Notes: generated from the sequence alone by a model not told the origin. Positions 9,644 through 18,807 are shown, numbered from the stretch's first letter. The stretch is 55,376 nucleotides of DNA from Bacteroidaceae bacterium (GCA_017617315.1 JAFZWM010000048.1:1-55376); one strand, 5' to 3'. Numbers and translations are program-made.

Positions 9644-10339
9644 ATGAAAAGATTATTACTGATTCTTGCAGTCATGGCATTTGCCGTTTCTTCGGCCGTG
9701 GCAAAGGGTGAGGAGAAGGAGAAAGCACCGAAGTGTACAATTACTTTGGCAGATGGCAAAACCGTTTCGGGATATTGGATTGACTACAAAACGAAAAAAC
9801 GTTCAGTCGGAGAATTTAACATTGTGCCTACAATTATCGCAATGACGATTGCCGACACTCCAGATGCAAAGAAAGGAACAGACTACAGTGCCGATAATGC
9901 CGTTAGATTTGTTGCGTGGGAAGGCAAGGATTCGGTTGAATATCTGTCTTTGTATGGACAAAAGCCTATGACTAGACCGATAAATCTGAAGGCAAGCAAG
10001 GATAAAAGTTTTTGGCTTGTGGTATATAAGAAAAATGGCATAATAGGCTTTAAGGGAACTGAAATACAGGTATTCCCGGGCCGGGATGCATTAACAGGTA
10101 ATTTGGTTTTCGATCATTCATCACAGTCGGCATGTTTCTATTGCCTTGAGGGTGAAAATGTGGTTGTGCCTTATTGGTCATCGACAGATGCTATTTCCAT
10201 AGGAGCGAAAAACACATTGCGTTACTCTTTCGAGCGTTTCCCAAAAGTAGTGGAATACGTGAACAAGAAGGAGTTCAAGATGAAGATGATAAATGATAAT
10301 CCTCTCGGCTTCTTGGACAAAGTAGTAGAACTAAAATAA
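9644..10339 (+). CDS. Secreted protein of unknown function
   Basis: The 231-residue product has a clear signal peptide (MKRLLLILAVMAFAVSSAVA, cleavage after AVA). The mature part begins with a charged segment KGEEKEK, then alternates beta-like segments, including ITLADGKTVSGYWIDY, which resembles short beta-sandwich or beta-barrel domains that respond to surface location. No catalytic motif or family is recognised. Its own promoter box upstream and a probable terminator downstream indicate a single-gene unit. It follows the susCD operon but is separated from it by a terminator, so a functional link is not supported. Confidence 0.75.
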   Translation: MKRLLLILAVMAFAVSSAVAKGEEKEKAPKCTITLADGKTVSGYWIDYKTKKRSVGEFNIVPTIIAMTIADTPDAKKGTDYSADNAVRFVAWEGKDSVEYLSLYGQKPMTRPINLKASKDKSFWLVVYKKNGIIGFKGTEIQVFPGRDALTGNLVFDHSSQSACFYCLEGENVVVPYWSSTDAISIGAKNTLRYSFERFPKVVEYVNKKEFKMKMINDNPLGFLDKVVELK

Positions 10340-10378
10340 ACTAAGATAATAACTGGTTGAAAAGGGGAAAGATTGGTT

Positions 10379-10410
10379 GGGCGTAGAATAGCGATATTCG
10401 CGCCCTTTTT
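10379..10410 (+). terminator. Probable terminator
   Basis: An interrupted stem, GGGCG with CGCCC and inner GAATA with TATTC around loop GCGA, is followed by five T. It lies 40 bases after the stop at 10339. Confidence 0.7.
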
Positions 10411-10717
10411 CGGCTCTTATACGCCTTGTTTGGGGGCAAAACATATGTTGTAATATTTTTGCGAATAACAGTTGAAAGGCTCAAAAATCTGGTTTGCCGT
10501 TTTTTCAACCAATTATAGCATCTTTGAAGATAATACAATTGAGTAATTAGAAATATTCTTGTGTAAAGAGGGCAGTAGTCAGTTTTTATTTTTAATTTTG
10601 CCATGATAATCGTTTGTTTTTATCAGAAGAACCTGCGGTTTGTGAAATGGCATTATTGGTGTTCTGTTATGATTGAACTTTAATGATGCAATGGTAGATT
10701 AAAGATGAAATAAGAAT
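10411..10717. other. Intergenic region before the acyltransferase gene
   Basis: The region is AT-rich without a credible gene. TTTG (10429-10432) and TATTTTTG (10454-10461) lie 21 bp apart and could be a promoter for the gene at 10718, which would give a 5' leader of about 250 bases. I see no structured leader. Confidence 0.4.
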
Positions 10718-11869
10718 ATGTTAGCAAAAGACGAACTCCTTCAGACGTATCAGTCGGAAACAATAAATCTGTTGCGCTTTCCAATGGCTGTACTTGTAAT
10801 ATTAATTCATACAGACTGGTATTATGCATCTTGGCAGACTGACATAAACCTTATGTCTGGCGAGGGATTGTGTTTCCTGTTGGGATATATATTTAGGGTT
10901 TTGGCTGAAATATCAGTCCCTACATTTTTTATATTTTCTGGTTTCCTATTTTTTTATAATTTTAGAGAGTTTACTTGGAATGGTTATAAGAAAAAATTAG
11001 AAAGCCGCTTTAATACTCTTGTCATCCCATATATAATGTGGAATGTTTTAGTGTATGTCTTTGGGATTATAGGAAAAGTGTGGGATGTGGCTTCTAATGG
11101 TGCATCATGGGATGTGGTAACCAGTTTTCTTATAAAAAACAATATACGCTTCCTTTGGGATATAAACCATTGGGGTGATACTAATCGCTTGTGGATGTGG
11201 TGGACTGCGTATTCGACAGGCCCGATTGATTCTCCGCTATGGTTTCTTCGTGATTTGATAGTAGTAACAATACTCTCTCCACTAATTTATTGGCTTGTAA
11301 AAAGAACAAAAGGCTTTGTGGTGCTGATACTGTTGCTATCGTATGTTTCTGGCTTTTGGGTTGTATGGCATGGTTTTGGCATTGAAGCCTTTTTCTTCTT
11401 TACTTTAGGCGCGTATTTTGCTATAAATAAGATTAACTTGGTGGAATTTTGTCAAAAAAATTACGGACTATTTATTATATTGTTGACAGTATGTCTGGGA
11501 ATAGAAATATTCTCATGGATACCTGCGGATTATATGTGTATAGTCAGGAAATTGCTTTATGTTTCGATTATATTTTCTGTAATATCCATAGCTTCATATC
11601 TTGTAACAAAGAAACGATTCCGTGCAAATCAGCATTTAGTGGCAAGTTGTTTTTTTATCTATGCGTGTCATTTGGCAAATTTGATAATTACTCCTGTTAG
11701 TGCAGTTTATATATTAGTTAGTGTCGTTATTTCAGGAGACGGTTATTTAGAGCAGTTTGTCAGATTTATAACTGTACCTATCGTTACTGCGGCAGTCTTG
11801 TTTTTCGCGTATGTGATGTTGATGCGTTTTATGCCAAAGGTTGGACGCTTTTTTTGTGGTGGAAGGTAG
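10718..11869 (+). CDS. Acyltransferase 3 family membrane protein
   Basis: The 383-residue protein has about ten hydrophobic membrane segments spread over its length. The N terminus carries the family pattern of an Arg and a His in the first membrane segment (NLLRFPMAVLVILIHTDWYY, Arg20 and His31). Members of this family transfer acetyl or other acyl groups to sugars of lipopolysaccharide, capsule or other exported polymers, with the catalytic His facing the membrane. There is no signal peptide and no SGNH domain. The gene is more AT-rich than its neighbours and stands alone, which fits a horizontally acquired surface-modification gene. The acceptor cannot be predicted. Confidence 0.85.
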   Translation: MLAKDELLQTYQSETINLLRFPMAVLVILIHTDWYYASWQTDINLMSGEGLCFLLGYIFRVLAEISVPTFFIFSGFLFFYNFREFTWNGYKKKLESRFNTLVIPYIMWNVLVYVFGIIGKVWDVASNGASWDVVTSFLIKNNIRFLWDINHWGDTNRLWMWWTAYSTGPIDSPLWFLRDLIVVTILSPLIYWLVKRTKGFVVLILLLSYVSGFWVVWHGFGIEAFFFFTLGAYFAINKINLVEFCQKNYGLFIILLTVCLGIEIFSWIPADYMCIVRKLLYVSIIFSVISIASYLVTKKRFRANQHLVASCFFIYACHLANLIITPVSAVYILVSVVISGDGYLEQFVRFITVPIVTAAVLFFAYVMLMRFMPKVGRFFCGGR

Positions 11870-12193
11870 ATTGCTGCTATATTTTAATGATTGTAACCTA
11901 ATTTATCCTAAAGAGACGGACTGGAAGTCCTTAAGCCAACAACTCAACGGCAACGCCTTGGGATAACGAAAAAAGAACGCTTCGAATGTGCAAAAGGAAT
12001 GATCTGCTATGTTTTTTTGCACTTTCGGAGCGAAGAAATCAACACAAATTCATAGGGCGATGCCCTACGTTATAAGTGAGTCATGCCATTTCAGGGCGTA
12101 ATTCAATAAACATCAGTTCGGCTTAAATTCGAAGACATTCTATTGCTTTTACAATGGGGCTGTTATTATGGATTATGTCGAGCGTAAAGAATG
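11870..12193. other. Intergenic region with REP-like hairpins between convergent genes
   Basis: There is no coding frame here. The region is a series of inverted repeats, described separately, between the end of the acyltransferase gene and the terminator of the topoisomerase gene. Confidence 0.6.
11918..12067. repeat. Cluster of short inverted repeats (REP-like)
   Basis: Three hairpins occur within 150 bases. GGACT/AGTCC is at 11918-11930. A 17-bp arm with two mismatches lies at 11979-11995 and 12015-12031 (GCTTCGAATGTGCAAAA against TTTTGCACTTTCGGAGC). A perfect 6-bp stem with a 3-base loop, TAGGGC-GAT-GCCCTA, is at 12053-12067. The middle one could also act as the acyltransferase terminator, since its right arm includes a T run. 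The series resembles repeated extragenic palindromes; whether it recurs in the genome cannot be seen here. Confidence 0.5.
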
Positions 12194-12243
12194 AAAAAAG
12201 CAGAGGCGTACAACCTTTTTTGTAAGGAAGTGCGCCTCTGCTT
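12194..12243 (-). terminator. Terminator of the topoisomerase IV subunit A gene
   Basis: On the minus strand, the stem AAGCAGAGGCG/CGCCTCTGCTT is followed by six T. It lies 26 bases beyond the stop codon of the gene ending at 12269. Confidence 0.85.
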
Positions 12244-12268
12244 GCTTTATGGCTTGTTGATGATAGTG

Positions 12269-14926
12269 CTACTCGTCGTTGCTGTCGGAGTCGTCAGACT
12301 TGGCATCGCCGCCAAAGAGACGCATCTGCCCCGTCAGCTCGTCGAAAATCTCGTCCTGCGACTTCTCTGCATCCGAGTCGTTTGTGTCATCTGCGTCGCC
12401 ATCTTCAGCCTCTGAATCGGCATCTGCCTCGTCCGGCTCTGGGAAGCGTAGCGGCTCAAGCTCTACGACTGTCTCAACCTTCAGCGTTGAAACTCTCTTG
12501 CCCTTGGCCTTGAAACCCTTGCAGGCGATGAAATCGTCAACGTCAATCTCCTCGTCGTTGTGGAAGCTGTCTGCGCCGCCAAACTTGACAAGGAAGCGCG
12601 GATAAACCTGCGATGACAGAAGAATGAGGTAACTGTTTGGATTCTCGTTGAGGAACGACTGCTTGCGCGCCAGAGCCTCCATCTTGAAACGCTTGATGTA
12701 AACAAACTTCTGGTCGGCATCATATACGGCAGCACTCCACACCTTGTCGGCATCGAACTTCTCGATATACAGAATGTTGTCGGGATAGTGGTTGTTGATG
12801 TCGAAGTTGGTGATGAAGAATTCGGCATTCTTCTGCACCACAAGGATAGAGTCGTCGCTCTGGAACTCGCCCAGATACTCGCCGCGTCCGTCGTAGTTGA
12901 GGCGCAGCACATCGCGGTCGAACCATACCTTTCGTCCGCCGAGCGTTGAAACGCCGTGCGACTTGAGTCCGATGCGCAGAACCTCGTTCTTTGTGAGGAT
13001 GTTGCCCAGACTCTGCTTGCCCTTGATGGCTATGTCCTTGAAATCCTTGTCGAAAATCAGTTTCTTGATGCGCGGAGTAGGGCGCAGCGTTACCTTGATG
13101 ACCTCAGCCTCGCCGTTCATATTGGCCGTGAAGTACAGAATCTTGCTGCCTTCCTTGCCAGTGGTTACGTCGTACTCCTTATCGCGTGTTATTGAGTTTA
13201 CGAAGAAACGCTTCATGTAGCTGTAGCCTTCCTTTCCGTCGCGATATACTACGTTGTATATTGTTCGTCTGTCATTACGCTTGAACACGTTCACATACAG
13301 CACGTTAGTACCTATGAAGACCTTGTCGGCAACCTTTATCACCTTGTATTTTCCGTCTTTGTAGAAGATGATGATATCGTCGATGTCGGAGCAGTTGCAA
13401 ACGAACTCGTCCTTCTTCAGGCCCGTGCCGATGAAACCCTCGGAGCGGTTGATGTAGAGCTTCTGGTTTGCCTCTGCCACCTTTGTAGCCTCGATGGTGT
13501 CGAAGCTTCGGATCTCGGTGAGGCGTGGATGCTCTGCCCCGAACTTCTCCTTTATGTGCTTGAACCAGTTGATGGTTACGTTTACCATGTGCGCGAGGTC
13601 GTCGTTTATCTCGTCAATCTCCTCCTGAGTGCGCTTGATGTAGTCGTTAGCCTTGTCCTTGTTGAACTTGAGGATGCGCTGCATCTTTATCTCCATCAGT
13701 CGCAGAATGTCGTCGCGTGTGATGGCGCGGAAGAAGTCCTTCACGAACGGTTCGAGACGCTTGCCAACGTGTGCGATGGCCGAATCCATGTCGGGAGCCT
13801 GCTCAAATTCCTTGTCCTTGTAGATGCGCTCCTCGATGAAGATTTTCTCGAGCGATGCGAACAAAAGGGCTTCCATCAGCTCGCTCTTGCGAATCTCGAG
13901 CTCGGTTTGCAGCAGATGAAGGGTGTTGTCTACGCTCTTCTTCAGCACGGTACTGATGTTAAGGAACTTAGGCTTCTGATCCTCGATTACGCAGCAGTTT
14001 GGCGATATGCTCACCTCGCAGTCGGTAAATGCGTAGAGCGCGTCGAGCGTCTTGTCCGACGATACGCCCGGAGCCAAGTGAATAAGAATCTCGGCCTGAG
14101 CAGCTGTGATGTCCTCAACCTTGCGTACCTTTATCTTGCCCTTCTCTATGGCCTTCAGGATGCTCTCGATGAGCGAGCCTGTTGTCTTGCTGAACGGAAT
14201 CTCGCGGATTACCAGCGTCTTGTTGTCAAGCTTCTCAATCTTGGCTCTCACCTTAACCGAGCCGCCTCGCTCGCCGTCGTTGTACTTGCTCACGTCTATG
14301 CTGCCTCCGGTAAGGAAGTCGGGATAGAGGTGGAACTCCTCGTCGTTGAGGTACGAGATGGCAGCGTCGCAAATCTCGTTGAGGTTGTGCGGAAGTATTT
14401 TTGAAGACAGACCTACGGCAATGCCTTCAACGCCCTGAGCCAGCAGCAGAGGGAACTTGACAGGCAGAGTGATAGGCTCTTTGTTTCGTCCGTCGTACGA
14501 CAGTTTCCAGTCTGTTGTCTTAGGGTTGAAAACCGTCTCGAGTGCGAACTTAGACAGACGAGCCTCGATGTATCGCGGAGCAGCGGCATCGTCGCCAGTA
14601 AGAATGTTACCCCAGTTGCCCTGACAGTCGATGAGCAGCTCTTTCTGTCCCAGCTGCACCAGCGCATCGCCGATAGAGGCATCGCCGTGAGGGTGGAACT
14701 GCATGGTGTGTCCCACAATGTTGGCAACCTTGTTGTAACGTCCGTCGTCGAGGCGCTTCATTGAGTGCAGAATACGTCGCTGCACGGGTTTCAGACCGTC
14801 GCCGATGTGCGGCACGGCTCTTTCGAGGATAACGTATGAGGCATAGTCCAAAAACCAATTCTGATACATGCCCGTAAGCTGGTGCGAACCTTCAGCTGTT
14901 GCTATATCTTTTGTCTCGTCGCTCAT
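12269..14926 (-). CDS. parC: DNA topoisomerase IV subunit A
   Basis: The 885-residue protein is the DNA-breaking subunit of a type IIA topoisomerase, acting with ParE to unlink daughter chromosomes. The start at 14926 (MSDETKDIATAEG) is preferred to the upstream ATG at 15043, because a -7 box lies between them and the extra residues are not family-like. Residues 20-120 contain the winged-helix region with the quinolone-resistance segment HPHGDASIGDA (79-89) and the catalytic Tyr119 in DAAAPRYIEARL. The C-terminal domain (about 500-800) forms the DNA-wrapping blades, but no GyrA box (QRRGGKG-type) is visible, which favours topoisomerase IV over gyrase. The last 60 residues are very rich in Asp, Glu and Ser. 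No parE gene is adjacent. Confidence 0.9.
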   Translation of the reverse strand: MSDETKDIATAEGSHQLTGMYQNWFLDYASYVILERAVPHIGDGLKPVQRRILHSMKRLDDGRYNKVANIVGHTMQFHPHGDASIGDALVQLGQKELLIDCQGNWGNILTGDDAAAPRYIEARLSKFALETVFNPKTTDWKLSYDGRNKEPITLPVKFPLLLAQGVEGIAVGLSSKILPHNLNEICDAAISYLNDEEFHLYPDFLTGGSIDVSKYNDGERGGSVKVRAKIEKLDNKTLVIREIPFSKTTGSLIESILKAIEKGKIKVRKVEDITAAQAEILIHLAPGVSSDKTLDALYAFTDCEVSISPNCCVIEDQKPKFLNISTVLKKSVDNTLHLLQTELEIRKSELMEALLFASLEKIFIEERIYKDKEFEQAPDMDSAIAHVGKRLEPFVKDFFRAITRDDILRLMEIKMQRILKFNKDKANDYIKRTQEEIDEINDDLAHMVNVTINWFKHIKEKFGAEHPRLTEIRSFDTIEATKVAEANQKLYINRSEGFIGTGLKKDEFVCNCSDIDDIIIFYKDGKYKVIKVADKVFIGTNVLYVNVFKRNDRRTIYNVVYRDGKEGYSYMKRFFVNSITRDKEYDVTTGKEGSKILYFTANMNGEAEVIKVTLRPTPRIKKLIFDKDFKDIAIKGKQSLGNILTKNEVLRIGLKSHGVSTLGGRKVWFDRDVLRLNYDGRGEYLGEFQSDDSILVVQKNAEFFITNFDINNHYPDNILYIEKFDADKVWSAAVYDADQKFVYIKRFKMEALARKQSFLNENPNSYLILLSSQVYPRFLVKFGGADSFHNDEEIDVDDFIACKGFKAKGKRVSTLKVETVVELEPLRFPEPDEADADSEAEDGDADDTNDSDAEKSQDEIFDELTGQMRLFGGDAKSDDSDSNDE

Positions 14927-14976
14927 ATTTTTTATTAAATCTTCAAAAATAAATGCACTTTTACAAACAATGCTTG

Positions 14977-14984
14977 CAAAAATA
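14977..14984 (-). promoter_or_regulatory. -7 promoter box of parC
   Basis: On the minus strand TATTTTTG matches TAnnTTTG about 50 bases upstream of the start at 14926. Confidence 0.5.
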
Positions 14985-15095
14985 CGAATAAAATTGAAAA
15001 AAAATCGCTTTCTTTGCAGAATAATTGGACATAGTGCCCGCACGGTAAGGGGCTAATGCTAAAAAAAGACAAATTAGAAACAAAACAAAATATAA

Positions 15096-16640
15096 ATGGC
15101 ACAGGAAGATGTATTCAAGAAAATCGTGTCTCACTGCAAGGAGTACGGTTTCGTTTTCCCATCAAGTGAAATCTATGATGGTTTGGGCGCTGTTTACGAC
15201 TATGGTCAGAACGGTGTTGAGTTGAAGAACAATATTAAGCAGTACTGGTGGCAGAGCATGGTGCTACTTCACGAGAATATCGTGGGCATCGACGCAGCCA
15301 TCTTCATGCACCCTACAACATGGAAGGCTTCGGGACATGTTGACGCCTTCAACGACCCTCTGATTGACAACCGCGACTCAAAGAAACGCTATCGTGCCGA
15401 TGTGCTCATCGAGGAGCAGATTGCAAAGTACGAGGAGAAGATTGAGAAGGAAGTAGCCAAGGCTAAGAAGAAGTTTGGCGATGCCTTTGATGAGGCTCAG
15501 TTCCGTGCCACAAACGCACGCGTGCTTGAGAACCAGAAGAAGCGCGACGAACTGCACGAGCGTTACAGCGTGGCTATGAACGCCAACGACCTCGACGGCC
15601 TGAAGCAGATTATCCTCGACGAGGAGATTGTATGCCCTATCTCAGGCACTCGCAACTGGACAGACGTTCGCCAGTTCAACCTTATGTTCTCTACCGAGAT
15701 GGGTTCTACTGCCGACGGTGCAAGCAAAATCTACCTCCGTCCGGAGACTGCACAGGGTATCTTTGTAAACTACCTCAACGTGCAGAAGACTGGCCGAATG
15801 AAGATTCCTTTCGGTATCGCACAGATTGGTAAGGCTTTCCGTAACGAGATTGTAGCACGCCAGTTTGTATTCCGTATGCGCGAGTTCGAGCAGATGGAGA
15901 TGCAGTACTTCGTAAAGCCGGGCACAGAGCTCGACTGGTTTGCAAAGTGGAAGGAGACTCGTATGAAGTGGCACCAGAATCTGGGCTTCGGCGCAGAGAA
16001 CTACCGCTTCCACGACCACGAGAAGCTGGCTCACTATGCCAACGCCGCTACCGACATCGAGTTCAGAATGCCATTCGGATTCAAGGAGGTTGAGGGCTGC
16101 CACTCTCGTACCAACTTCGACCTTAGCCAGCACGCTAAGTACTCTGGCAAGAAGATTGAGTACTTCGACCCAGAGACAAACGAGAGCTACACTCCATACG
16201 TTATCGAGACATCTATCGGTGTTGACCGTATGTTCCTCAGCATCATGTGCCACGCTTACACAGAGGAGACTCTTGAGAACGGCGAGACTCGCGTTGTGTT
16301 GAAGCTTCCGGCTGCCCTTGCTCCTACAAAGCTCGCTGTAATGCCGCTTACAAAGAAGGACGGTCTGCCAGAGAAGGCTCAGGAGATTATCAAGCAGTTG
16401 CGCTTCCACTTCAACTGCAAGTACGACGAGAAGGACTCTATCGGAAAGCGCTACCGCCGTCAGGACGCAGTAGGTACTCCTTACTGTATCACTGTTGACC
16501 ACGACACTCTGACCGATGGCACAGTTACATTGCGTAACCGCGACACAATGGCTCAGGAGCGCGTTAAGATTGACGATCTTGTAGGCATCATCGAAGACAA
16601 GGTTAGCATCACAAGCCTTTTGAAGAAGCTTGTAGACTAA
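15096..16640 (+). CDS. glyS: Glycyl-tRNA synthetase, single-chain (alpha2) type
   Basis: The 514-residue class II aminoacyl-tRNA synthetase charges tRNA-Gly with glycine. It is the dimeric single-chain form found in eukaryotes, archaea and some bacteria, not the alpha2beta2 form. Visible family segments include EYGFVFPSSEIYDGLGAVYD at the start, motif 2 around FRNEIVARQFVFRMREFEQME (residues 249-269) and motif 3 around VIETSIGVDRMFLSIMC (about 369-385). The C-terminal anticodon-binding domain occupies about 400-505. A charged Lys/Glu-rich insertion of about 50 residues lies near 105-155. The gene is divergent from parC and ends before a strong terminator. TTTCTTTG at 15009-15016, one base off the -7 consensus, may be its promoter. 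Confidence 0.96.
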   Translation: MAQEDVFKKIVSHCKEYGFVFPSSEIYDGLGAVYDYGQNGVELKNNIKQYWWQSMVLLHENIVGIDAAIFMHPTTWKASGHVDAFNDPLIDNRDSKKRYRADVLIEEQIAKYEEKIEKEVAKAKKKFGDAFDEAQFRATNARVLENQKKRDELHERYSVAMNANDLDGLKQIILDEEIVCPISGTRNWTDVRQFNLMFSTEMGSTADGASKIYLRPETAQGIFVNYLNVQKTGRMKIPFGIAQIGKAFRNEIVARQFVFRMREFEQMEMQYFVKPGTELDWFAKWKETRMKWHQNLGFGAENYRFHDHEKLAHYANAATDIEFRMPFGFKEVEGCHSRTNFDLSQHAKYSGKKIEYFDPETNESYTPYVIETSIGVDRMFLSIMCHAYTEETLENGETRVVLKLPAALAPTKLAVMPLTKKDGLPEKAQEIIKQLRFHFNCKYDEKDSIGKRYRRQDAVGTPYCITVDHDTLTDGTVTLRNRDTMAQERVKIDDLVGIIEDKVSITSLLKKLVD

Positions 16641-16653
16641 GAATATCAACAAC

Positions 16654-16692
16654 AAAGGGGAAGGCTTTTCTCGCGAGAGCCTCCCCCTTTTA
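16654..16692 (+). terminator. Terminator of glyS
   Basis: AAAGGGG and AAGGCT pair with AGCCT and CCCCTTT around the inner palindrome CTCGCGAG, followed by four T. It lies 13 bases after the stop. Confidence 0.8.
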
Positions 16693-16709
16693 TAAACTAA
16701 ACTTGAATT

Positions 16710-17348
16710 ATGAAGAAATTCTTTCTGTTTCTTTCTGTAGTTATCAGCGCAATGTTCGTTGTATCGTGCAAGGAGAGCACCGAGGATGACGACTATACCA
16801 ACTGGACGGAGCGCAACAAGGATTATATCGATTCTGTCCGCCTCGTGGCAACAAAGAGCGTATCGGCCAACGACGGCGAGTGGAAGATAATCAAGAACTG
16901 GAAGCTTGTGCCCGACGGACTTGCCTCAACAGCCATTGGAAACACTCAGGACTATGTGTACTGTAAGGTGCTGTCTAACGGTAATCAGGAGACCGAGACT
17001 CCGCTCTTTACCGACTCGGTAAAGGTTCACTACTTGGGCAGACTTATCCCAACAAAGACTTATCCCGAAGGACAGGTCTTCGACCAGTCGTTCTACGGCC
17101 AGTTGAACGATAATGTAGATGTTCCTACAAAGTTCTTGGTAAACGGCGTTATAACGGGCTGGACATCGGCTCTGCAATACATGCATCCAGGCGACGTGTG
17201 GCGCATTTACATTCCTTACAGCCTTGCTTACGGCGAGAGCGGCAATTCATCAGGTTCGGTTACTATTCCGGGCTATTCTACGCTAATCTTCGACGTAGAA
17301 CTGTATGCCTTCAAGCACTTAGGCAGCAAGGAGTGGGTTAAGAAATAA
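16710..17348 (+). CDS. FKBP-type peptidyl-prolyl cis-trans isomerase, lipoprotein
   Basis: The 212-residue protein catalyses cis-trans isomerisation of proline bonds and probably helps fold exported proteins. Its signal peptide ends in the lipobox VVSC (Cys20). The FKBP domain is C-terminal, about residues 90-205, with VKVHYLGRLI, the conserved FDQSF, VNGVITGWTSALQYM, PGDVWRIYIPYSLAYGE and a final LIFDVELYAF strand. The N-terminal part between the lipid anchor and the FKBP domain (25-85) is family-specific. It is flanked by terminators, so it is probably transcribed alone. Confidence 0.92.
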   Translation: MKKFFLFLSVVISAMFVVSCKESTEDDDYTNWTERNKDYIDSVRLVATKSVSANDGEWKIIKNWKLVPDGLASTAIGNTQDYVYCKVLSNGNQETETPLFTDSVKVHYLGRLIPTKTYPEGQVFDQSFYGQLNDNVDVPTKFLVNGVITGWTSALQYMHPGDVWRIYIPYSLAYGESGNSSGSVTIPGYSTLIFDVELYAFKHLGSKEWVKK

Positions 17349-17370
17349 TTCATTTCTCCGAAAGAAATAA

Positions 17371-17415
17371 AAAAGTCCGAAATGCCCCGGTTTGGTGGCA
17401 CTTCGGACTTTTTTT
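17371..17415 (+). terminator. Terminator of the FKBP gene
   Basis: AAGTCCGAA pairs with TTCGGACTT, with an inner GCC/GGC pairing, and is followed by a T run. Confidence 0.88.
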
Positions 17416-17543
17416 GTGATGCTTTCTAAAATTGCGGGTAAAGATTGGTTTATTCGGGATAAAAATGAAATGCGCAGCCGATAATTATGCTGATTATCGC
17501 TCTTTGTTGAGGCTGAATGTGGAAAAGATTCAGAAGAAATCCA

Positions 17544-17551
17544 TATATTTG
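17544..17551 (+). promoter_or_regulatory. -7 promoter box
   Basis: TATATTTG matches TAnnTTTG and ends 28 bases before the ATG at 17580. It lies inside the longer frame starting at 17517, so that start is unlikely. Confidence 0.6.
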
Positions 17552-17579
17552 TATTCTAATCCTTATAAAATTACTAATT

Positions 17580-18782
17580 ATGAGCATTGCAATCTATACA
17601 CTTACATCTGAACTGCATGATGAGAGGGCAGTTTGGCAGATGACCGAAGAATTTCTGAACAGCCTGAATATCGACTTTGAATTCAGAGGAAGCGACTATT
17701 CTGACTATGGCCGCCACTCGCTCAGTCTTATATATGTGCGCACGGGCGGAACCGAGGGCATCTTCAGAAAGCTGCTGCCTACATTGCAGGCGTGTTCCGA
17801 CAGTCCGTTCTATCTTCTGACATCGGGCAAGAGCAACTCTCTTGCTGCCTCGATGGAGATATTGTCGTACCTCCGCCAAAACGGCATCAGAGGAGAGATA
17901 ATACACGGAAAGGCCGACTATATGAGCCGTCGTATCAAGCTGCTCGAAAAGGTGGGAAAGGCTGTGAAGCAGCTAAAGGACTGCCGCCTCGGAATAATTG
18001 GCGAGCCGTCGGATTGGCTCATATCCAGCAATGCCGACAAGGAGAGGGTGAAGAAAGTGCTTGGGGCGGAACTCGTAAGCATCCCGATGCGCGAGCTGCT
18101 CGATGTGATAGAGGCTACTCCGTTGCAGACGGCCGAGGCGGTGGAGAATCTGCCCGAATCGGTTAGAGAGGCCATGCCGGGCGCCGAACAGATATACACG
18201 GCATTGAAGACCGTGGCCGGACGCCACAAACTGAACGGACTTACCATTCGATGCTTCGATTTGCTTACGGCAGTGCACAATACCGGATGCCTTGCCCTTG
18301 CCAAACTGAATTCGGAGGGAATGGTGGCTGGCTGCGAGGGCGATGTTCCGGCCATGCTCTCAATGATGATAGCCCGCGCGCTTACGGGCGTGAGCGGCTT
18401 TCAGGCCAATCCGGCAAATATTGATACCCAGACGGGAGAGATGCTTTTTGCCCATTGCACCATACCGTTCGGCATGGTAGAGCGGTATGAGTTCGACACG
18501 CATTTCGAGTCGGGCATAGGCGTGGGCATCAGAGGATACATGAAAGAAGGTCCTGTTACGATATTCAAGATGTCGGGCGACCTGTCGCGCTGCTTTGCCG
18601 AAGAAGGCCGGCTGAAAAGGAATCAGGCAAAGCCGGATCTCTGTCGCACACAGCAGGTAATACAGTTGGCCGACCCAGAAAAGGCTTCATATTTCCTTAA
18701 GAATCCGATAGGCAACCACCACATCATAATCCCCGGACACCACAAGGAACTGCTGGATGAAATCTTTGAACAGTATTCATAA
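17580..18782 (+). CDS. L-fucose/L-arabinose isomerase-fold protein
   Basis: The 400-residue cytoplasmic protein has the layout of the fucose/arabinose isomerase superfamily. The N-terminal part contains TSGKSNSLAASMEILSYLRQ (81-100), typical of the substrate-entry Rossmann-like domains. The C-terminal half has the likely metal-site residues Glu253 and Asp255 in GCEGDVPAML, His292 in FAHCTIP and His380/381 in PIGNHHIII, which match the Glu-Asp-His pattern of aldose-ketose isomerases. Sequence similarity to true fucose isomerases appears distant and the protein is shorter than FucI (about 590 residues), so the substrate is open. It might be a ketol isomerase of another sugar or a non-catalytic relative. 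No sugar kinase or aldolase lies nearby. Confidence 0.7.
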   Translation: MSIAIYTLTSELHDERAVWQMTEEFLNSLNIDFEFRGSDYSDYGRHSLSLIYVRTGGTEGIFRKLLPTLQACSDSPFYLLTSGKSNSLAASMEILSYLRQNGIRGEIIHGKADYMSRRIKLLEKVGKAVKQLKDCRLGIIGEPSDWLISSNADKERVKKVLGAELVSIPMRELLDVIEATPLQTAEAVENLPESVREAMPGAEQIYTALKTVAGRHKLNGLTIRCFDLLTAVHNTGCLALAKLNSEGMVAGCEGDVPAMLSMMIARALTGVSGFQANPANIDTQTGEMLFAHCTIPFGMVERYEFDTHFESGIGVGIRGYMKEGPVTIFKMSGDLSRCFAEEGRLKRNQAKPDLCRTQQVIQLADPEKASYFLKNPIGNHHIIIPGHHKELLDEIFEQYS

Positions 18783-18807
18783 GTGTTGAAAGACTGCATC
18801 CGATGAA

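Noticed and set aside
10341-10604. 87-codon minus-strand frame after the gene at 9644
   Set aside because: It runs through a terminator and a candidate promoter and has no family signal.
12279-14404. Several long plus-strand frames inside the topoisomerase gene
   Set aside because: They are opposite-strand shadows of a gene with clear motifs, and their translations have no family features.
15642-16655. 337-codon minus-strand frame over glyS
   Set aside because: It is the complement of a highly conserved synthetase; its low-complexity Leu/Val content is typical of such shadows.
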